The notes: generated by a model not told the origin, from the sequence alone. 64,000 bases of DNA from DATKHR01 sp036557365 (GCA_036557365.1 DATBHR010000093.1:7760-71759), one strand, 5' to 3'; positions 55,288 through 63,927 are shown, numbered from the stretch's first letter. A program made the numbers and translations.

Positions 55288-56211
55288 ATGCCTGCAGTCG
55301 TTCGACGCTCCAAGCTGCTCAAGCTCCGTCTCGACCGCTTCTCTCACGCGATGGCCGGCATCGAACGAGGAGACGTCCGCTCGCTGCACCGCGTCCGCGT
55401 CGCGTCGCGGCGGCTTCGAGAGTTGGTCCCCATCCTTCAACTCGAAGCCGACACCGCGAAGAAGCTCAGCCGACGGCTGCGCAAGGTCACTGCTCGCCTG
55501 GGATCGCTGCGCGAGCTGGATGTGCTGGTCGCGCTGATCGACGATCTTCGCCGGTCGAGCCCTGAACATCGTGAAGCGTTGAACCGGGTCGGCGTGGCGG
55601 TTGCGAAAGCGCGCGACGAGTCGCGGAAGCGGCGACTTGACGAACTGCCAGCGGAGGAGCTCGACCGGGTCGCCCGCAAATTGGCGCGTGTGCTCAACGA
55701 CGTGCGCCGAAGTGAAGAGGCCGGCAGTGCCCGCGGCGGTCCAGCGCGCGCGAAAGCCGCGCTCTGGGCGATCGACGCGCGCATCGCGCACCGCGCGGGT
55801 CGTCTTCAGCAATTCGTGCAGTCGGCAGGCGCGCTCTACCTTCCCGACCGCCTGCACGCCGTACGGATCGCGGTGAAGAAGCTGCGTTATGCGATCGAGC
55901 TCGCGCCCGCGTCGCATCAGCCTCGGCGCGCCGACGACCTTCGCGGCCTCAGGCGCGTACAGGAAATTCTCGGACGCATGCACGATTTTCAGGTGCTGAT
56001 CGACCGCGTTCGCGGTGTTCAGGCTTCGCTGGCGCCGCCGAGCCTGGCGGCCTGGCGGCAGCTCGACGCGCTGCTCACCGCGATGGACGACGAATGCCGG
56101 CGCCTTCACGCGCGGTACGTGCGCGCGCGCGCCGATCTGGACGAACTCACGCGGCGGCTCGTCGCAGCGCCGAGCGCGCCCTCGACGCGGTCCGCGCGTC
56201 ACGCCGGATAA
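55288..56211 (+). CDS. CHAD-domain protein
   Basis: 307 residues of conserved histidine alpha-helical domain. Two matching helical halves are visible: DVRSLHRVRVASRRLRELVP (near 30-50) and PDRLHAVRIAVKKLRYAIEL (near 190-210), each with a conserved His and a basic helix. CHAD domains bind inorganic polyphosphate and associate with polyP granules. It is divergent from ppx and only 3 bases upstream of sixA, so a polyphosphate role fits the context. Confidence 0.92.
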   Translation: MPAVVRRSKLLKLRLDRFSHAMAGIERGDVRSLHRVRVASRRLRELVPILQLEADTAKKLSRRLRKVTARLGSLRELDVLVALIDDLRRSSPEHREALNRVGVAVAKARDESRKRRLDELPAEELDRVARKLARVLNDVRRSEEAGSARGGPARAKAALWAIDARIAHRAGRLQQFVQSAGALYLPDRLHAVRIAVKKLRYAIELAPASHQPRRADDLRGLRRVQEILGRMHDFQVLIDRVRGVQASLAPPSLAAWRQLDALLTAMDDECRRLHARYVRARADLDELTRRLVAAPSAPSTRSARHAG

Positions 56212-56214
56212 CCG

Positions 56215-56721
56215 ATGCCGGGTCCCTACGAACTCTATCTCGTCCGACACGGACTGGCGGAAGAACGCGGCGACAAGTGGCCGGACGACACGAAGCGGCC
56301 GCTGACGAGCGACGGCATGTCGCGGATGAAGAAAGCGGCCCGCGGCCTCGACCGTCTCGGTGTCCAATTCGACGTCATTCTCTCGAGCCCGCTCGTCCGC
56401 GCGCGTCAGACCGCCGACATCCTCTCCGCGGAGCTCGACGACCATCCACCGATCGTCAACACCGACGCGCTGGCGCCCGGCTGCGACTTCACCGCGCTCG
56501 TGGAGGCGCTCGACAAGCACGCGCGGCGCGGTCGCATCGCGCTCGTCGGCCACGAACCGGGCATCGGCGAGCTGGCCGCCCGGCTGATCGGCTCGCGCCA
56601 TCCCGTGGAATTCAAGAAGGGCGCAGTCTGCCGGATCGACCTCGACGAGCTTCCGCCGGGCGGCCCCGGTGATCTGCGCTGGCTGCTGACGCCGAAAATC
56701 CTGCGCGCCGTCAACAAGTAG
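56215..56721 (+). CDS. sixA: SixA-type phosphohistidine phosphatase
   Basis: 168 residues of histidine phosphatase fold. The catalytic LVRHG (His12), the arginine in SSPLVRARQTAD and the second His113 in VGHEPGIGEL are all present. SixA removes phosphate from phosphohistidines. Co-transcription with CHAD suggests it acts on a phospho-histidine or phosphate-rich substrate linked to polyP, an inference from context. Confidence 0.9.
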   Translation: MPGPYELYLVRHGLAEERGDKWPDDTKRPLTSDGMSRMKKAARGLDRLGVQFDVILSSPLVRARQTADILSAELDDHPPIVNTDALAPGCDFTALVEALDKHARRGRIALVGHEPGIGELAARLIGSRHPVEFKKGAVCRIDLDELPPGGPGDLRWLLTPKILRAVNK

Positions 56722-56723
56722 CG

Positions 56724-57161
56724 CTACGCGCGCAGCCAGTCGCCCTGCCAGTCCTTCACGCGCAGCTTGATTTCTTTCGTCGTCTTGAGGCGCCCGTCGA
56801 TTACGTCGCGCACGAGCTCCGGCAGCTCGGCGTCGGACGCAAAGCGAAGCGCCACGAAATGCTGCCGCTGCAACGCGGCGACCCGCTGCTGAAGATCGGG
56901 CGGTAGCACTCGCATCAGGCGAAGCTGCATCTCGAGACGAATCACGCGGTCCTGCACCGTCAGCGCCATCGCGCGCGCCGCGAAGGTCAGCGCCAGAAGG
57001 CCGAACGCGAAGACCGCGCCCCACGCCGTGGGCCATCCAGGGTTCGACCACAGAGATTTCACGCTGATACCGAAATTGATCAGCATGATGGGTGACGCGA
57101 TGTAGTGGTAGATGGGAAACAACCGCGCGTGGTTCTTGTACGACTGCTCCAGGTCGGCCAT
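56724..57161 (-). CDS. DUF6526-like membrane protein
   Basis: 145 residues. The opening LEQSYKNHARLFPIYHYIAS and two membrane helices (SPIMLINFGISVKSLW, AWGAVFAFGLLALTFAARAM) precede a helical cytoplasmic part (QDRVIRLEMQLRLMRVLPPD, FASDAELPELVRDVI). This is the pattern of the DUF6526 family. It is convergent with sixA, two bases apart. Function unknown. Confidence 0.75.
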   Translation of the reverse strand: MADLEQSYKNHARLFPIYHYIASPIMLINFGISVKSLWSNPGWPTAWGAVFAFGLLALTFAARAMALTVQDRVIRLEMQLRLMRVLPPDLQQRVAALQRQHFVALRFASDAELPELVRDVIDGRLKTTKEIKLRVKDWQGDWLRA

Positions 57162-57215
57162 CGACTCCCTCCAGCCCCAGCACTGTACAACCCAAGCCCG
57201 GCCGGAGGAAGCCCG

Positions 57216-57905
57216 TCAATCGACGAACCGGTAGCCCAGGCCGACGACGGTTTCGATCTGCCGTCCGGCGTCCCGCAGCTTTCCGCGAAGCCGGCCGACG
57301 TGGACGTCGACCGAACGTGTCTCGACGAGGCGCTCGTATCCCCAGACCCGCTCGAGCAGCCGGTCGCGCGACACGACGCGATTCTTGTTCTGGACCAGGT
57401 AGCGCAAAAGCTCGAATTCCCGCCGCGTCAGCCGGATCGGTTCGCCGTCCACGGTGATGGCCACCGCGTCGAAATCAGCAAGGAGATGTTCTCCGCGATA
57501 ACTCTGCGGCCGGCGTTCTTCTGATTGGCCGCCTCGTCGGAGCACCGCGCGAACGCGCGCCGACAGCTCGCGGAGGCTGAACGGCTTCGTCACGTAGTCA
57601 TCGGCGCCCTGATCCAGGCCTGAGACGCGGTCGTCCTCGCTGGTCCGCGCCGTCAGCATGATGATCGGGACGCGCGGCACGTCCGGCCGCGATCGCAGGA
57701 TGCGGCAGACTTCGACGCCGCTCACGACGGGCAGGTTCAGGTCGAGGATGATGAGATCAGGAGGTCTGTCTGTGACCGCCTTCAATGCGGCGTCGCCCGA
57801 TGCGACGATTTCGGCGTCGGCTTCTCCGCCGCGCTCGAGCGTGTGCTTGATCAATCCAGCAATGTCTTGTTCGTCTTCGACGATGAGGACGCGATGCTTC
57901 GGCAT
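57216..57905 (-). CDS. OmpR/PhoB-family response regulator
   Basis: 229 residues. The receiver domain holds the acidic pocket EDEQD, phospho-acceptor Asp in ILDLNLP and the Lys in VTKPFS. A winged-helix output domain follows (LTRREFELLRYLVQNKNRVV, TRSVDVHVGRLRGKL). The look and the surrounding pst, phoU and ppx genes point to PhoB, but no histidine kinase gene is adjacent, so OmpR-type alternatives remain. The ATG at 57905 is chosen because upstream frame sequence is not receiver-like. Confidence 0.88.
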   Translation of the reverse strand: MPKHRVLIVEDEQDIAGLIKHTLERGGEADAEIVASGDAALKAVTDRPPDLIILDLNLPVVSGVEVCRILRSRPDVPRVPIIMLTARTSEDDRVSGLDQGADDYVTKPFSLRELSARVRAVLRRGGQSEERRPQSYRGEHLLADFDAVAITVDGEPIRLTRREFELLRYLVQNKNRVVSRDRLLERVWGYERLVETRSVDVHVGRLRGKLRDAGRQIETVVGLGYRFVD

Positions 57906-57941
57906 GCTTGCATGGCAGCGTAGCGGCCGGGAATTTCGCAG

Positions 57942-57959
57942 CTGTGTCTGAACTGTTAA
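57942..57959 (+). promoter_or_regulatory. Candidate Pho box
   Basis: Two direct CTGT elements at 57942-57945 and 57953-57956 are exactly 11 bases apart (CTGTGTC TGAA CTGTTAA), the spacing of PhoB half-sites. The site is 37 bases upstream of the PhoB-like gene but oriented toward the secreted-protein gene at 58181. The 275-base gap 57906-58180 holds no gene. Confidence 0.4.
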
Positions 57960-58180
57960 TTGTGCGTTACGGATGTGTCGAGTGTGGATGCGTTCAGTCG
58001 CCGAAGAATGATGCGATGAGCCATTCGAAGCTGGCCGCGCGCGTGCATGGTTGCGGAGGCACGGTGGCGGTCCACATGCGTATGCGCCTTCGTTCTTTCG
58101 GCAAACTTGCAAATTTGTCGAGGTGGCTGCGGAGGGTGGTATCCTGCCCTTGCGTCGTCCGTCGTGACGAAAGGAGCGCC

Positions 58181-58639
58181 GTGCGTCAGTCGACCATTCG
58201 CGTTGTGTGCCTCCTGCTCTGCGCACTAGGCTGGTCCGTGGCCGAGGCTGCACAGGGTGTGTCCGTCTTCACACCGTTCACATCTGATCCCAGAAAGATT
58301 CTCGAGGGCAGCTGGTGGTCGTGCCGCGAGCCCGACGGTCAGTACGGCGAACGCGTGTATGACCACGTCGTCAACGGCGGCGGCAAGTTCGAAGTTCACC
58401 TCGGTCCGCGGCGTGAATTCGCGATCTTCAAAGGCGTGCAGGACGAGCACCGCGATCACGATTCACCGGAGAACCTGCTCAAGCCGTACCGCGTCGCGAT
58501 GGATGCGGGCCGCGCCAAACAGCGCTGGGAAATTCCGTCGCTCAACCTCGTCTTCACGGTGTCGCTCGCCGGCGGCTCTCGTACCGACTGCGAGAGCTGG
58601 TTCATCGTGCTCGAACCGCTCGATAAGACGTCACACTGA
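58181..58639 (+). CDS. Small exported protein of unknown function
   Basis: 152 residues from a GTG with AAGGAG at 58171-58176. The signal peptide (RVVCLLLCALGWSVAEAAQG) is followed by a compact domain with GSWWSCREPDGQYGERVYDH and a second Cys in RTDCESWF, which may form a disulfide. The frame is open further upstream to 57908 but that part is not protein-like. It is divergent from the PhoB-like gene and may be phosphate-regulated if the Pho box is real. No family recognised. Confidence 0.65.
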   Translation: MRQSTIRVVCLLLCALGWSVAEAAQGVSVFTPFTSDPRKILEGSWWSCREPDGQYGERVYDHVVNGGGKFEVHLGPRREFAIFKGVQDEHRDHDSPENLLKPYRVAMDAGRAKQRWEIPSLNLVFTVSLAGGSRTDCESWFIVLEPLDKTSH

Positions 58640-58670
58640 CGTGATCTCGCCGACTCGCTAACGTCACACG

Positions 58671-58691
58671 CTCCGTCTACGGTAGACGGAG
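58671..58691. promoter_or_regulatory. 21-base perfect inverted repeat abutting a start codon
   Basis: Arms CTCCGTCTAC (58671-58680) and GTAGACGGAG (58682-58691) flank one G, and the ATG of the glycosyltransferase follows at once. It could be a repressor operator, or an RNA hairpin covering the place of the ribosome-binding site. Confidence 0.6.
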
Positions 58692-59423
58692 ATGACAGTG
58701 ACCGTCATCGTCTGCGCCTACAACGAGGCGCGCCTCCTTGCCGGCTGCCTGCATTCCCTGAAAGCGCAAACCCGTATTCCCGACGAAATCATCGTCGTCA
58801 ACAACGCGAGCACGGACGACACGGCGGCGATCGCGCGCGCGGTGCCGGGCGTGCGCGTCGTCGAGGAGCCGACCCGCGGACTGGTGGTCGCACGGGAGAC
58901 GGCTCGTCGCGCCGCGCGGTCAGATGTCCTCGCATACGTTGACGCAGACTGCCGCGCTCCGATCACGTGGCTCGAACGTGTCATGCGCCGCTTCGATCGC
59001 GCGAGCGCGCCGGTCGCGGTGACCGGACCCTATCGCTTCTACGATTGGGACCGCCTCGGCCGTGGACTCATCCGGGCGTACGACGTGGTGGTCGCGCCCC
59101 CGACACATGCGCTCGTGCATCACGTCTTCAACGCCGGCGCGATTCTGTACGGCGGCAACTTCGCCGTGCGCAGCGACACGCTTGCGAGCATCCAGGGCTT
59201 CGACCAGTCGATCGAGTTTCACGGCGAGGACACGAATCTCGGGCGCCGGCTGACCGCCATCGGCCGGATCGACATCGCGCCAGACTGCTGGGTCTGGACG
59301 TCGGCGCGGCGTTATCAGGCCATGGGCAAACGCGCGGTCTTCACGCTGTACGTGAGGAACTTCTGGTCGGAGATTCTTCGTCACCGGCCCGCCGACGTCG
59401 AGCACATCGACGTGAGGGTGTAG
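58692..59423 (+). CDS. Family 2 glycosyltransferase
   Basis: 243 residues, GT-A fold. N-terminal VTVIVCAYNEARLLAGCLHS, nucleotide-sugar site EIIVVNNASTDDTAAIARAV, DXD-like VDADCRAP and the acceptor-side GGNFAVRSDTLASIQGFDQS and FHGEDTNLGRRL. No membrane helices are obvious. It is followed by a PHP-domain gene 2 bases on. The sugar and acceptor are unknown. Confidence 0.92.
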   Translation: MTVTVIVCAYNEARLLAGCLHSLKAQTRIPDEIIVVNNASTDDTAAIARAVPGVRVVEEPTRGLVVARETARRAARSDVLAYVDADCRAPITWLERVMRRFDRASAPVAVTGPYRFYDWDRLGRGLIRAYDVVVAPPTHALVHHVFNAGAILYGGNFAVRSDTLASIQGFDQSIEFHGEDTNLGRRLTAIGRIDIAPDCWVWTSARRYQAMGKRAVFTLYVRNFWSEILRHRPADVEHIDVRV

Positions 59424-59425
59424 AC

Positions 59426-60172
59426 GTGCCCGGATACGAGCCGTTTCTCCTCTGCGATTTTCACGTGCACACGCAATGGAGCGATGGACGCCTGTCGCTG
59501 CGCGAGGTGATCGACCTGTACGGGAAGACGCGCCGGTTCGACGTCATCGCGATCACCGATCACATCCTGATGAAGCGCGATCTGCTGGCGAGGGCCGGAA
59601 AGCTCATCTCGCTCGGCCGCCGCGAGTTCTCGGTGACCGAAGAACGATTCGGCGCGTATCTCGCGGACATCGAGCGCGAGGCGAAGCGGGCGGCGCGCCT
59701 GTACGACATGCTCGTCATTCCCGGAGCGGAGGTGACGCAGAATCACATCCGCAGCAAGAAGAACGCGCACATCGTCGCGCTCAACATCCAGGAATTCATC
59801 AGCGCGGATCAGCCGGCCGAAGACATCCTGCGGGACATCCGTCGCCAGGGTGCGTTGAGCATCGCCTGCCACCCGCATCACCGCACGACGCGGCGCATCG
59901 AGATCTCGACGTGCTATCTCTGGGATCACCGGAAGCGATTGGTCGATCTTGTGGACGTCTGGGAAGCTGCCAACCGCGACGATCTCTTCTCGGTGACGAG
60001 CCTGAAGCACTACCCGTACGTCGCGAACAGCGACTTCCACAAGGCGAAGCACCTGTACTCGTGGAAAACGCTGCTGCGTTGCGAGAAGAACTGGGATTCG
60101 GTCGCGCGGGCGCTGCGGTCCAACGTGGACGTCGCGCTCACGCTCTATAGAAACGGATCGTGGGCGGCGTGA
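59426..60172 (+). CDS. PHP-domain phosphoesterase
   Basis: 248 residues from a GTG. Metal-binding motifs of the PHP fold in order: DFHVHTQWSDG (HxH), ITDHIL, an acidic PGAEVTQNH, SIACHPHHRTT and NSDFHKAKHL. It is probably a phosphatase or nuclease acting on a small phosphate ester. Translational proximity to the glycosyltransferase suggests a shared glycolipid or glycan pathway. Confidence 0.9.
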   Translation: MPGYEPFLLCDFHVHTQWSDGRLSLREVIDLYGKTRRFDVIAITDHILMKRDLLARAGKLISLGRREFSVTEERFGAYLADIEREAKRAARLYDMLVIPGAEVTQNHIRSKKNAHIVALNIQEFISADQPAEDILRDIRRQGALSIACHPHHRTTRRIEISTCYLWDHRKRLVDLVDVWEAANRDDLFSVTSLKHYPYVANSDFHKAKHLYSWKTLLRCEKNWDSVARALRSNVDVALTLYRNGSWAA

Positions 60173-60279
60173 CGACCGCGATCAGGGTTCGGCGAGGAAT
60201 GACCGGCGCCGTGCAGCGGGATGCCGCGCGCCTCCGGTCCGCACGCTTCTTGCCGAACGCTGAATGCGGTCGTCCGTGT

Positions 60280-60498
60280 TTAGGCGTCCATCCAGCCCTG
60301 ACGACGCAGTTCGGAGATCTCGCGAGTGAAGCGGGAGAGCACGCGCTCGACCCGGTGCCAGTCTGAACACTGACACTGGCTGATGAGATCCTGATCCGAT
60401 CGCTCGGACGCCTGCCAGCCGACGTTCGGCACGGCTGCCACCTCGAACGTTCGCTTTTCCCGTTCGCGAACAAGCGTCTTCGCAAACACCGAACCCAT
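60280..60498 (-). CDS. Small conserved-looking protein
   Basis: 72 residues, starting MGSVFAKTLVREREKRTFEV and ending in SDWHRVERVLSRFTREISEL plus a Gly-Trp close. The ATG at 60498 has AGAAGG about 8 bases upstream; a GTG at 60507 would add three residues. The alternation of charged strands and a final amphipathic helix looks like a real folded small protein. I recall similar short proteins in Acidobacteriota but cannot name a family. It lies alone, convergent with the PHP gene. Confidence 0.6.
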   Translation of the reverse strand: MGSVFAKTLVREREKRTFEVAAVPNVGWQASERSDQDLISQCQCSDWHRVERVLSRFTREISELRRQGWMDA

Positions 60499-60746
60499 CG
60501 TGTTCACCCTTCTGCTGTGCGCCGCTCGATTGGCTGCGTGAGGAAAAGGGCATTATCCGATCGGTCGCGGACATCTACAAGACATCTTGACAGGGGAGGA
60601 CTGCCCTCGAAGGATCATCGAAGACGATGTCACGTCGATGTAACGAGTGTAACGAGGCGGGACACCTCATCCGCTCGGCCTGACCGCGATTTCGAGCCGA
60701 ATCAGCCGTGCGACGTGCGGATCTGACGTTGCGCCGAGCCGGCGCG

Positions 60747-60980
60747 TTAGACGGGCCCCCTGTCCAGTGGCGGCCGGTTCCCCTGCGCCGATTGTGGCGA
60801 CCCGCGCAATGCAGGGTCGGGCAGCAGTTCCCACAAAAAAAGCCGCAGGCCGATTTCATGTCGACGGTTGCGGCAGGCAGGTCCCCTCGACTGAATGATG
60901 CGCGTGTGGGCGATGTTGGTGTGCGGGTTGCGCGACACGTAGACGACGCAACCGCATTGAAGCGTCAGGTTGTACGACAT
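60747..60980 (-). CDS. Small Cys-containing protein, tentative
   Basis: 77 residues opening MSYNLTLQCGCVVYVSRNPH, with RGPACRNRRHEIGLRLFLWE in the middle. Three cysteines and the RLFLWELLPDP stretch look conserved rather than random, and the N-terminal 58 residues read like a compact beta-rich protein. The C-terminal 19 residues look less ordered. No ribosome-binding site is obvious. No family name available. Confidence 0.45.
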   Translation of the reverse strand: MSYNLTLQCGCVVYVSRNPHTNIAHTRIIQSRGPACRNRRHEIGLRLFLWELLPDPALRGSPQSAQGNRPPLDRGPV

Positions 60981-61043
60981 GACGTGTCTTTACGCCTTCC
61001 GCGTGACGATCGCGAGACTAGGAGATGGCTGGAACGTAAGATG

Positions 61044-61145
61044 TCAGAGGCCGTGAATGAGCGCGCCGGCGATGACGAGCGCTGTCAGCATCGCGGCGAC
61101 GACCCACGGATCCCACCGATCGGATCGCGGCGGCGGGTAGAGCAT
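61044..61145 (-). CDS. Possible 33-residue membrane peptide
   Basis: Frame with GC-rich third positions: a short Pro-rich start (MLYPPPRSDRWDPW), then a membrane helix (VVAAMLTALVIAGALIHGL) up to the stop. A single-helix peptide of this kind is plausible, but no ribosome-binding site or homologue supports it. Confidence 0.35.
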   Translation of the reverse strand: MLYPPPRSDRWDPWVVAAMLTALVIAGALIHGL

Positions 61146-61421
61146 TGCTCGCGGACCGTACCAGGGACGCCGCCCGAGTACAAGTAAATTGGAAGCAACT
61201 CTCGATCGGACAGGCGGTCGCGGATCAACCGGCGGGTTCGTCGCCGCGTAAGGAAGTAGAAATAATCTACAAATGTATCGTAAGTGGCCCGAGGGATTGA
61301 GCTTTTCCGCAGCAGCCCGCTGTCGATTTTACGTGTCTGTAACCTGCACTTGAGCCAGGTGAAACATTGGCCTCTTATGCTCCGGGGTACTTTCGTCGCT
61401 GACGCCACGTCAGGAGGACTC

Positions 61422-62864
61422 TTGACACGTTCGACATCTCTTTCGACCAGCCTGTTCGCATTTCTCACGGCGCTCTTTCTCGCTGCATCACCCGCATTCG
61501 CCCAGCTGAGCGATCCACCGCCGACGCCCGATCCGCCGACGAAAGACGAGCAGCCGGCGCAAACGCCGACATCGCCGCTCAACATCCACATCGGCGATTC
61601 CGACCTGCTCATCGGCGGCTTCATGGACATGACCGCCATCATGCGCTCGACCAACACCGGCAACGGGTTGAGCACGAATTTTTCAAATTTCCCCTTCACC
61701 GCGAGCGGCGGCGTGCCGACGACGACGGGCAACATGAACGAGACGAGGTTCTCGGCTCAGAACTCGCGGCTCTCGCTCCAGGCCACCAGCAAGGTCGGCG
61801 CCGCAAACCTGAAGGGCTACGTCGAGGCCGACTTCCTCGGCAACACGGCGCAGAACATCGACATCACGAGCCACTCCAACACGCTGCGCATGCGCCTCTA
61901 CTGGGCGCAGTACCAGCAGGGCAAGTTCGAATTCCTCGCCGGTCAGACGTGGAGCATGATGGTGCCTAACCGCAACGGCATCTCGCCGATGCCGGGCGAC
62001 CTCTTCTACAGCCAGGACGTGGACACGAACTACCAGATGGGGCTCGTCTGGGAGCGCACGCCCTCGTTCCGCTTCATCGACCACGCCACCGATACCATCA
62101 CGCTCGGCGTCGCGCTCGAAGATCCCGAGCAGTACGTCGGCGGCGGCGTCGTCCTGCCGAAGGCGTTTCCTGCGGGTGAAGTCAACACGGGGTCGGGAAG
62201 CAGCGCGGTGGGTTCGTCGAGCCCGACGCCCAACCCGTATCCGGACATCATCGGGAAGATCGCGTTCGATCCAAAAACCGGCAGTCGTCATCAGCACATC
62301 GACGCGGCCTTCCTCATCAGGGGCTTCAAGACGTACAACCCGACCACCGACACGTCGCACAGTTCGACCGGCACCGGTGGATCGATCAACTTCGTTCTCG
62401 AAGCGACCAAGGACATCCGCGTCGTCGCGAACAACTTCTATTCGACCGGCGGCGGCCGACTCATCGCCAACACCGGCACGCCCGACTTCATCGTGAACCC
62501 GGACTTCAGCATGGCCCTCGTGAAGTCGTTCTCGGGAATTTACGGCGCGGAAGTCACGGTGAAGAAGGCGCTGTTGTACGGGTATTACAGCCTGCTGAAC
62601 ATCGATCAGAACACCACGCTCGACGCGGACGGCAAGACCCAGATTGGATACGGCGTCGCCGGGTCGACGGCAGCGAACCACAAGATCGGGGAGACGACGG
62701 TCGGCGTGACGCATACGTTCTTCCGCGATCCGAAGTTCGGCGGCATGCAGCTGATGTTTCAGTACTCATACCTGACACGCACCCCGTTCTCCGTTCCGGT
62801 CGGCACACCGTCTGACGCGAAGCTGAACATGGTGTACGTGAACGTCCGGTATCTCCTCCCGTAA
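61422..62864 (+). CDS. Outer-membrane porin-like protein
   Basis: 480 residues from a TTG chosen because AGGAGG at 61412-61417 lies 4 bases upstream and a signal peptide starts there (LFAFLTALFLAASPAFAQ). A Pro/Thr-rich linker is followed by a beta-barrel body (LRMRLYWAQYQQGKFEFLAG, MQLMFQYSYLTRTPF) and a C-terminal YVNVRYLLP. The layout matches porins of the DcaP/phosphate-selective type. It lies 31 bases before pstS, so passage of phosphate into the periplasm is likely. The 276 bases before it (61146-61421) hold no gene; I looked for a Pho box and saw none with correct spacing. Confidence 0.82.
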   Translation: MTRSTSLSTSLFAFLTALFLAASPAFAQLSDPPPTPDPPTKDEQPAQTPTSPLNIHIGDSDLLIGGFMDMTAIMRSTNTGNGLSTNFSNFPFTASGGVPTTTGNMNETRFSAQNSRLSLQATSKVGAANLKGYVEADFLGNTAQNIDITSHSNTLRMRLYWAQYQQGKFEFLAGQTWSMMVPNRNGISPMPGDLFYSQDVDTNYQMGLVWERTPSFRFIDHATDTITLGVALEDPEQYVGGGVVLPKAFPAGEVNTGSGSSAVGSSSPTPNPYPDIIGKIAFDPKTGSRHQHIDAAFLIRGFKTYNPTTDTSHSSTGTGGSINFVLEATKDIRVVANNFYSTGGGRLIANTGTPDFIVNPDFSMALVKSFSGIYGAEVTVKKALLYGYYSLLNIDQNTTLDADGKTQIGYGVAGSTAANHKIGETTVGVTHTFFRDPKFGGMQLMFQYSYLTRTPFSVPVGTPSDAKLNMVYVNVRYLLP

Positions 62865-62895
62865 CACGGGATCCCCTTCTCCTATGGAGTCGACT

Positions 62896-63912
62896 ATGAA
62901 GAAAGCTTTCATCGCGGTGGCCGCGGCGGCAACGCTCGGATGGCTGCCGGTCGCTGCGCAGAACGCGCAAATCAACGGTGCGGGCGCAACGTTCCCCTAT
63001 CCGATCTATTCGAAGTGGTTCTCCGAGTACAACAAGCTTCACCCGACCGTGCAGATCAACTATCAGTCGATCGGGTCGGGCGGCGGCATCCAGCAGGTGA
63101 CCAAGGAGACCGTGTTCTTCGGCGCCACCGACGGTCCGATGAACGACGAGCAGCTGAAGGCGGCGCCCGGCAAGATCCTGCACTTCCCGACGGTGCTCGG
63201 CGCCGTCGTCCCGGTGTACAACCTGCCGAACGTGTCGGGAGACCTGAAATTCAGCGGCGCGGTGCTGGCCGACATCTACCTCGGAAAGATCACGAAGTGG
63301 AACGACGCGGCCATCGCGAAACTGAATCCGGGCGCGAAGCTGCCCGCAACCGACATTACGGTCGTCCATCGCGCGGACGGCTCGGGCACGACGTATATCT
63401 GGGTCGACTACCTGTCGAAGACCTCGCCCGAATTCAAGACGAAGGTCGGCGTGAACACGTCGGTCAACTGGCCAGCCGGCGTCGGCGGACGCGGCAACGA
63501 AGGCGTCTCGGGTCTCGTGCGGCAGACGCCTGGCGCCATCGGGTACGTCGAGCTGATCTACGCGCTGCAGAACAAGATCGCGTTCGGTGACGTGCAGAAC
63601 GCCGCCGGCGAGTTCGTCAAGGCCTCGACCGATTCGGTGACGAAGGCGGCCGCGACGGCCACGATGCCCGATGACTTCCGCGTCTCGATTACCAACGCAC
63701 CTGGCGCCGGCGTCTACCCGATCTCGTCCTTCACGTGGATGCTCCTCTATCAGAACCCGACCGACAAGCCGCGCGCGAAGGCGATGGTCGACTTCATGAA
63801 GTGGGCGCTCACCGACGGCCAGAAGTTCGCGCCGGATCTTGGCTACGCGCCGCTGCCGCCCGAGATCGTCGCCCTCGAGATGGAGGCGCTCGCCACGATC
63901 AAGGCGTCGTAG
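62896..63912 (+). CDS. pstS: Phosphate ABC transporter substrate-binding protein
   Basis: 338 residues. Signal peptide (MKKAFIAVAAAATLGWLPVA) then the PstS fold: INGAGATFPYPIYSKWFSEY, QSIGSGGGIQQVTKETVFFG, a phosphate-binding TDGPM, VVHRADGSGTTYIWVDYLSK and NEGVSGLVRQTPGAIGYVEL. GGAG at 62886-62889 places the start at 62896 rather than 62884. It follows a porin gene; pstC and pstA would be expected beyond the right edge. Confidence 0.95.
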   Translation: MKKAFIAVAAAATLGWLPVAAQNAQINGAGATFPYPIYSKWFSEYNKLHPTVQINYQSIGSGGGIQQVTKETVFFGATDGPMNDEQLKAAPGKILHFPTVLGAVVPVYNLPNVSGDLKFSGAVLADIYLGKITKWNDAAIAKLNPGAKLPATDITVVHRADGSGTTYIWVDYLSKTSPEFKTKVGVNTSVNWPAGVGGRGNEGVSGLVRQTPGAIGYVELIYALQNKIAFGDVQNAAGEFVKASTDSVTKAAATATMPDDFRVSITNAPGAGVYPISSFTWMLLYQNPTDKPRAKAMVDFMKWALTDGQKFAPDLGYAPLPPEIVALEMEALATIKAS

Positions 63913-63927
63913 TTATTCATCGATACG

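Noticed and set aside
60138..60574. Other minus-strand frames overlapping the 60280-60498 gene
   Set aside because: They are Arg-rich alternatives in other frames; only the 72-codon frame shows a ribosome-binding site and ordered composition.
61261..61421. Pho box upstream of the porin/pstS genes
   Set aside because: CTGT elements at 61320 and 61337 are 17 bases apart, and no 11-base spacing was found.
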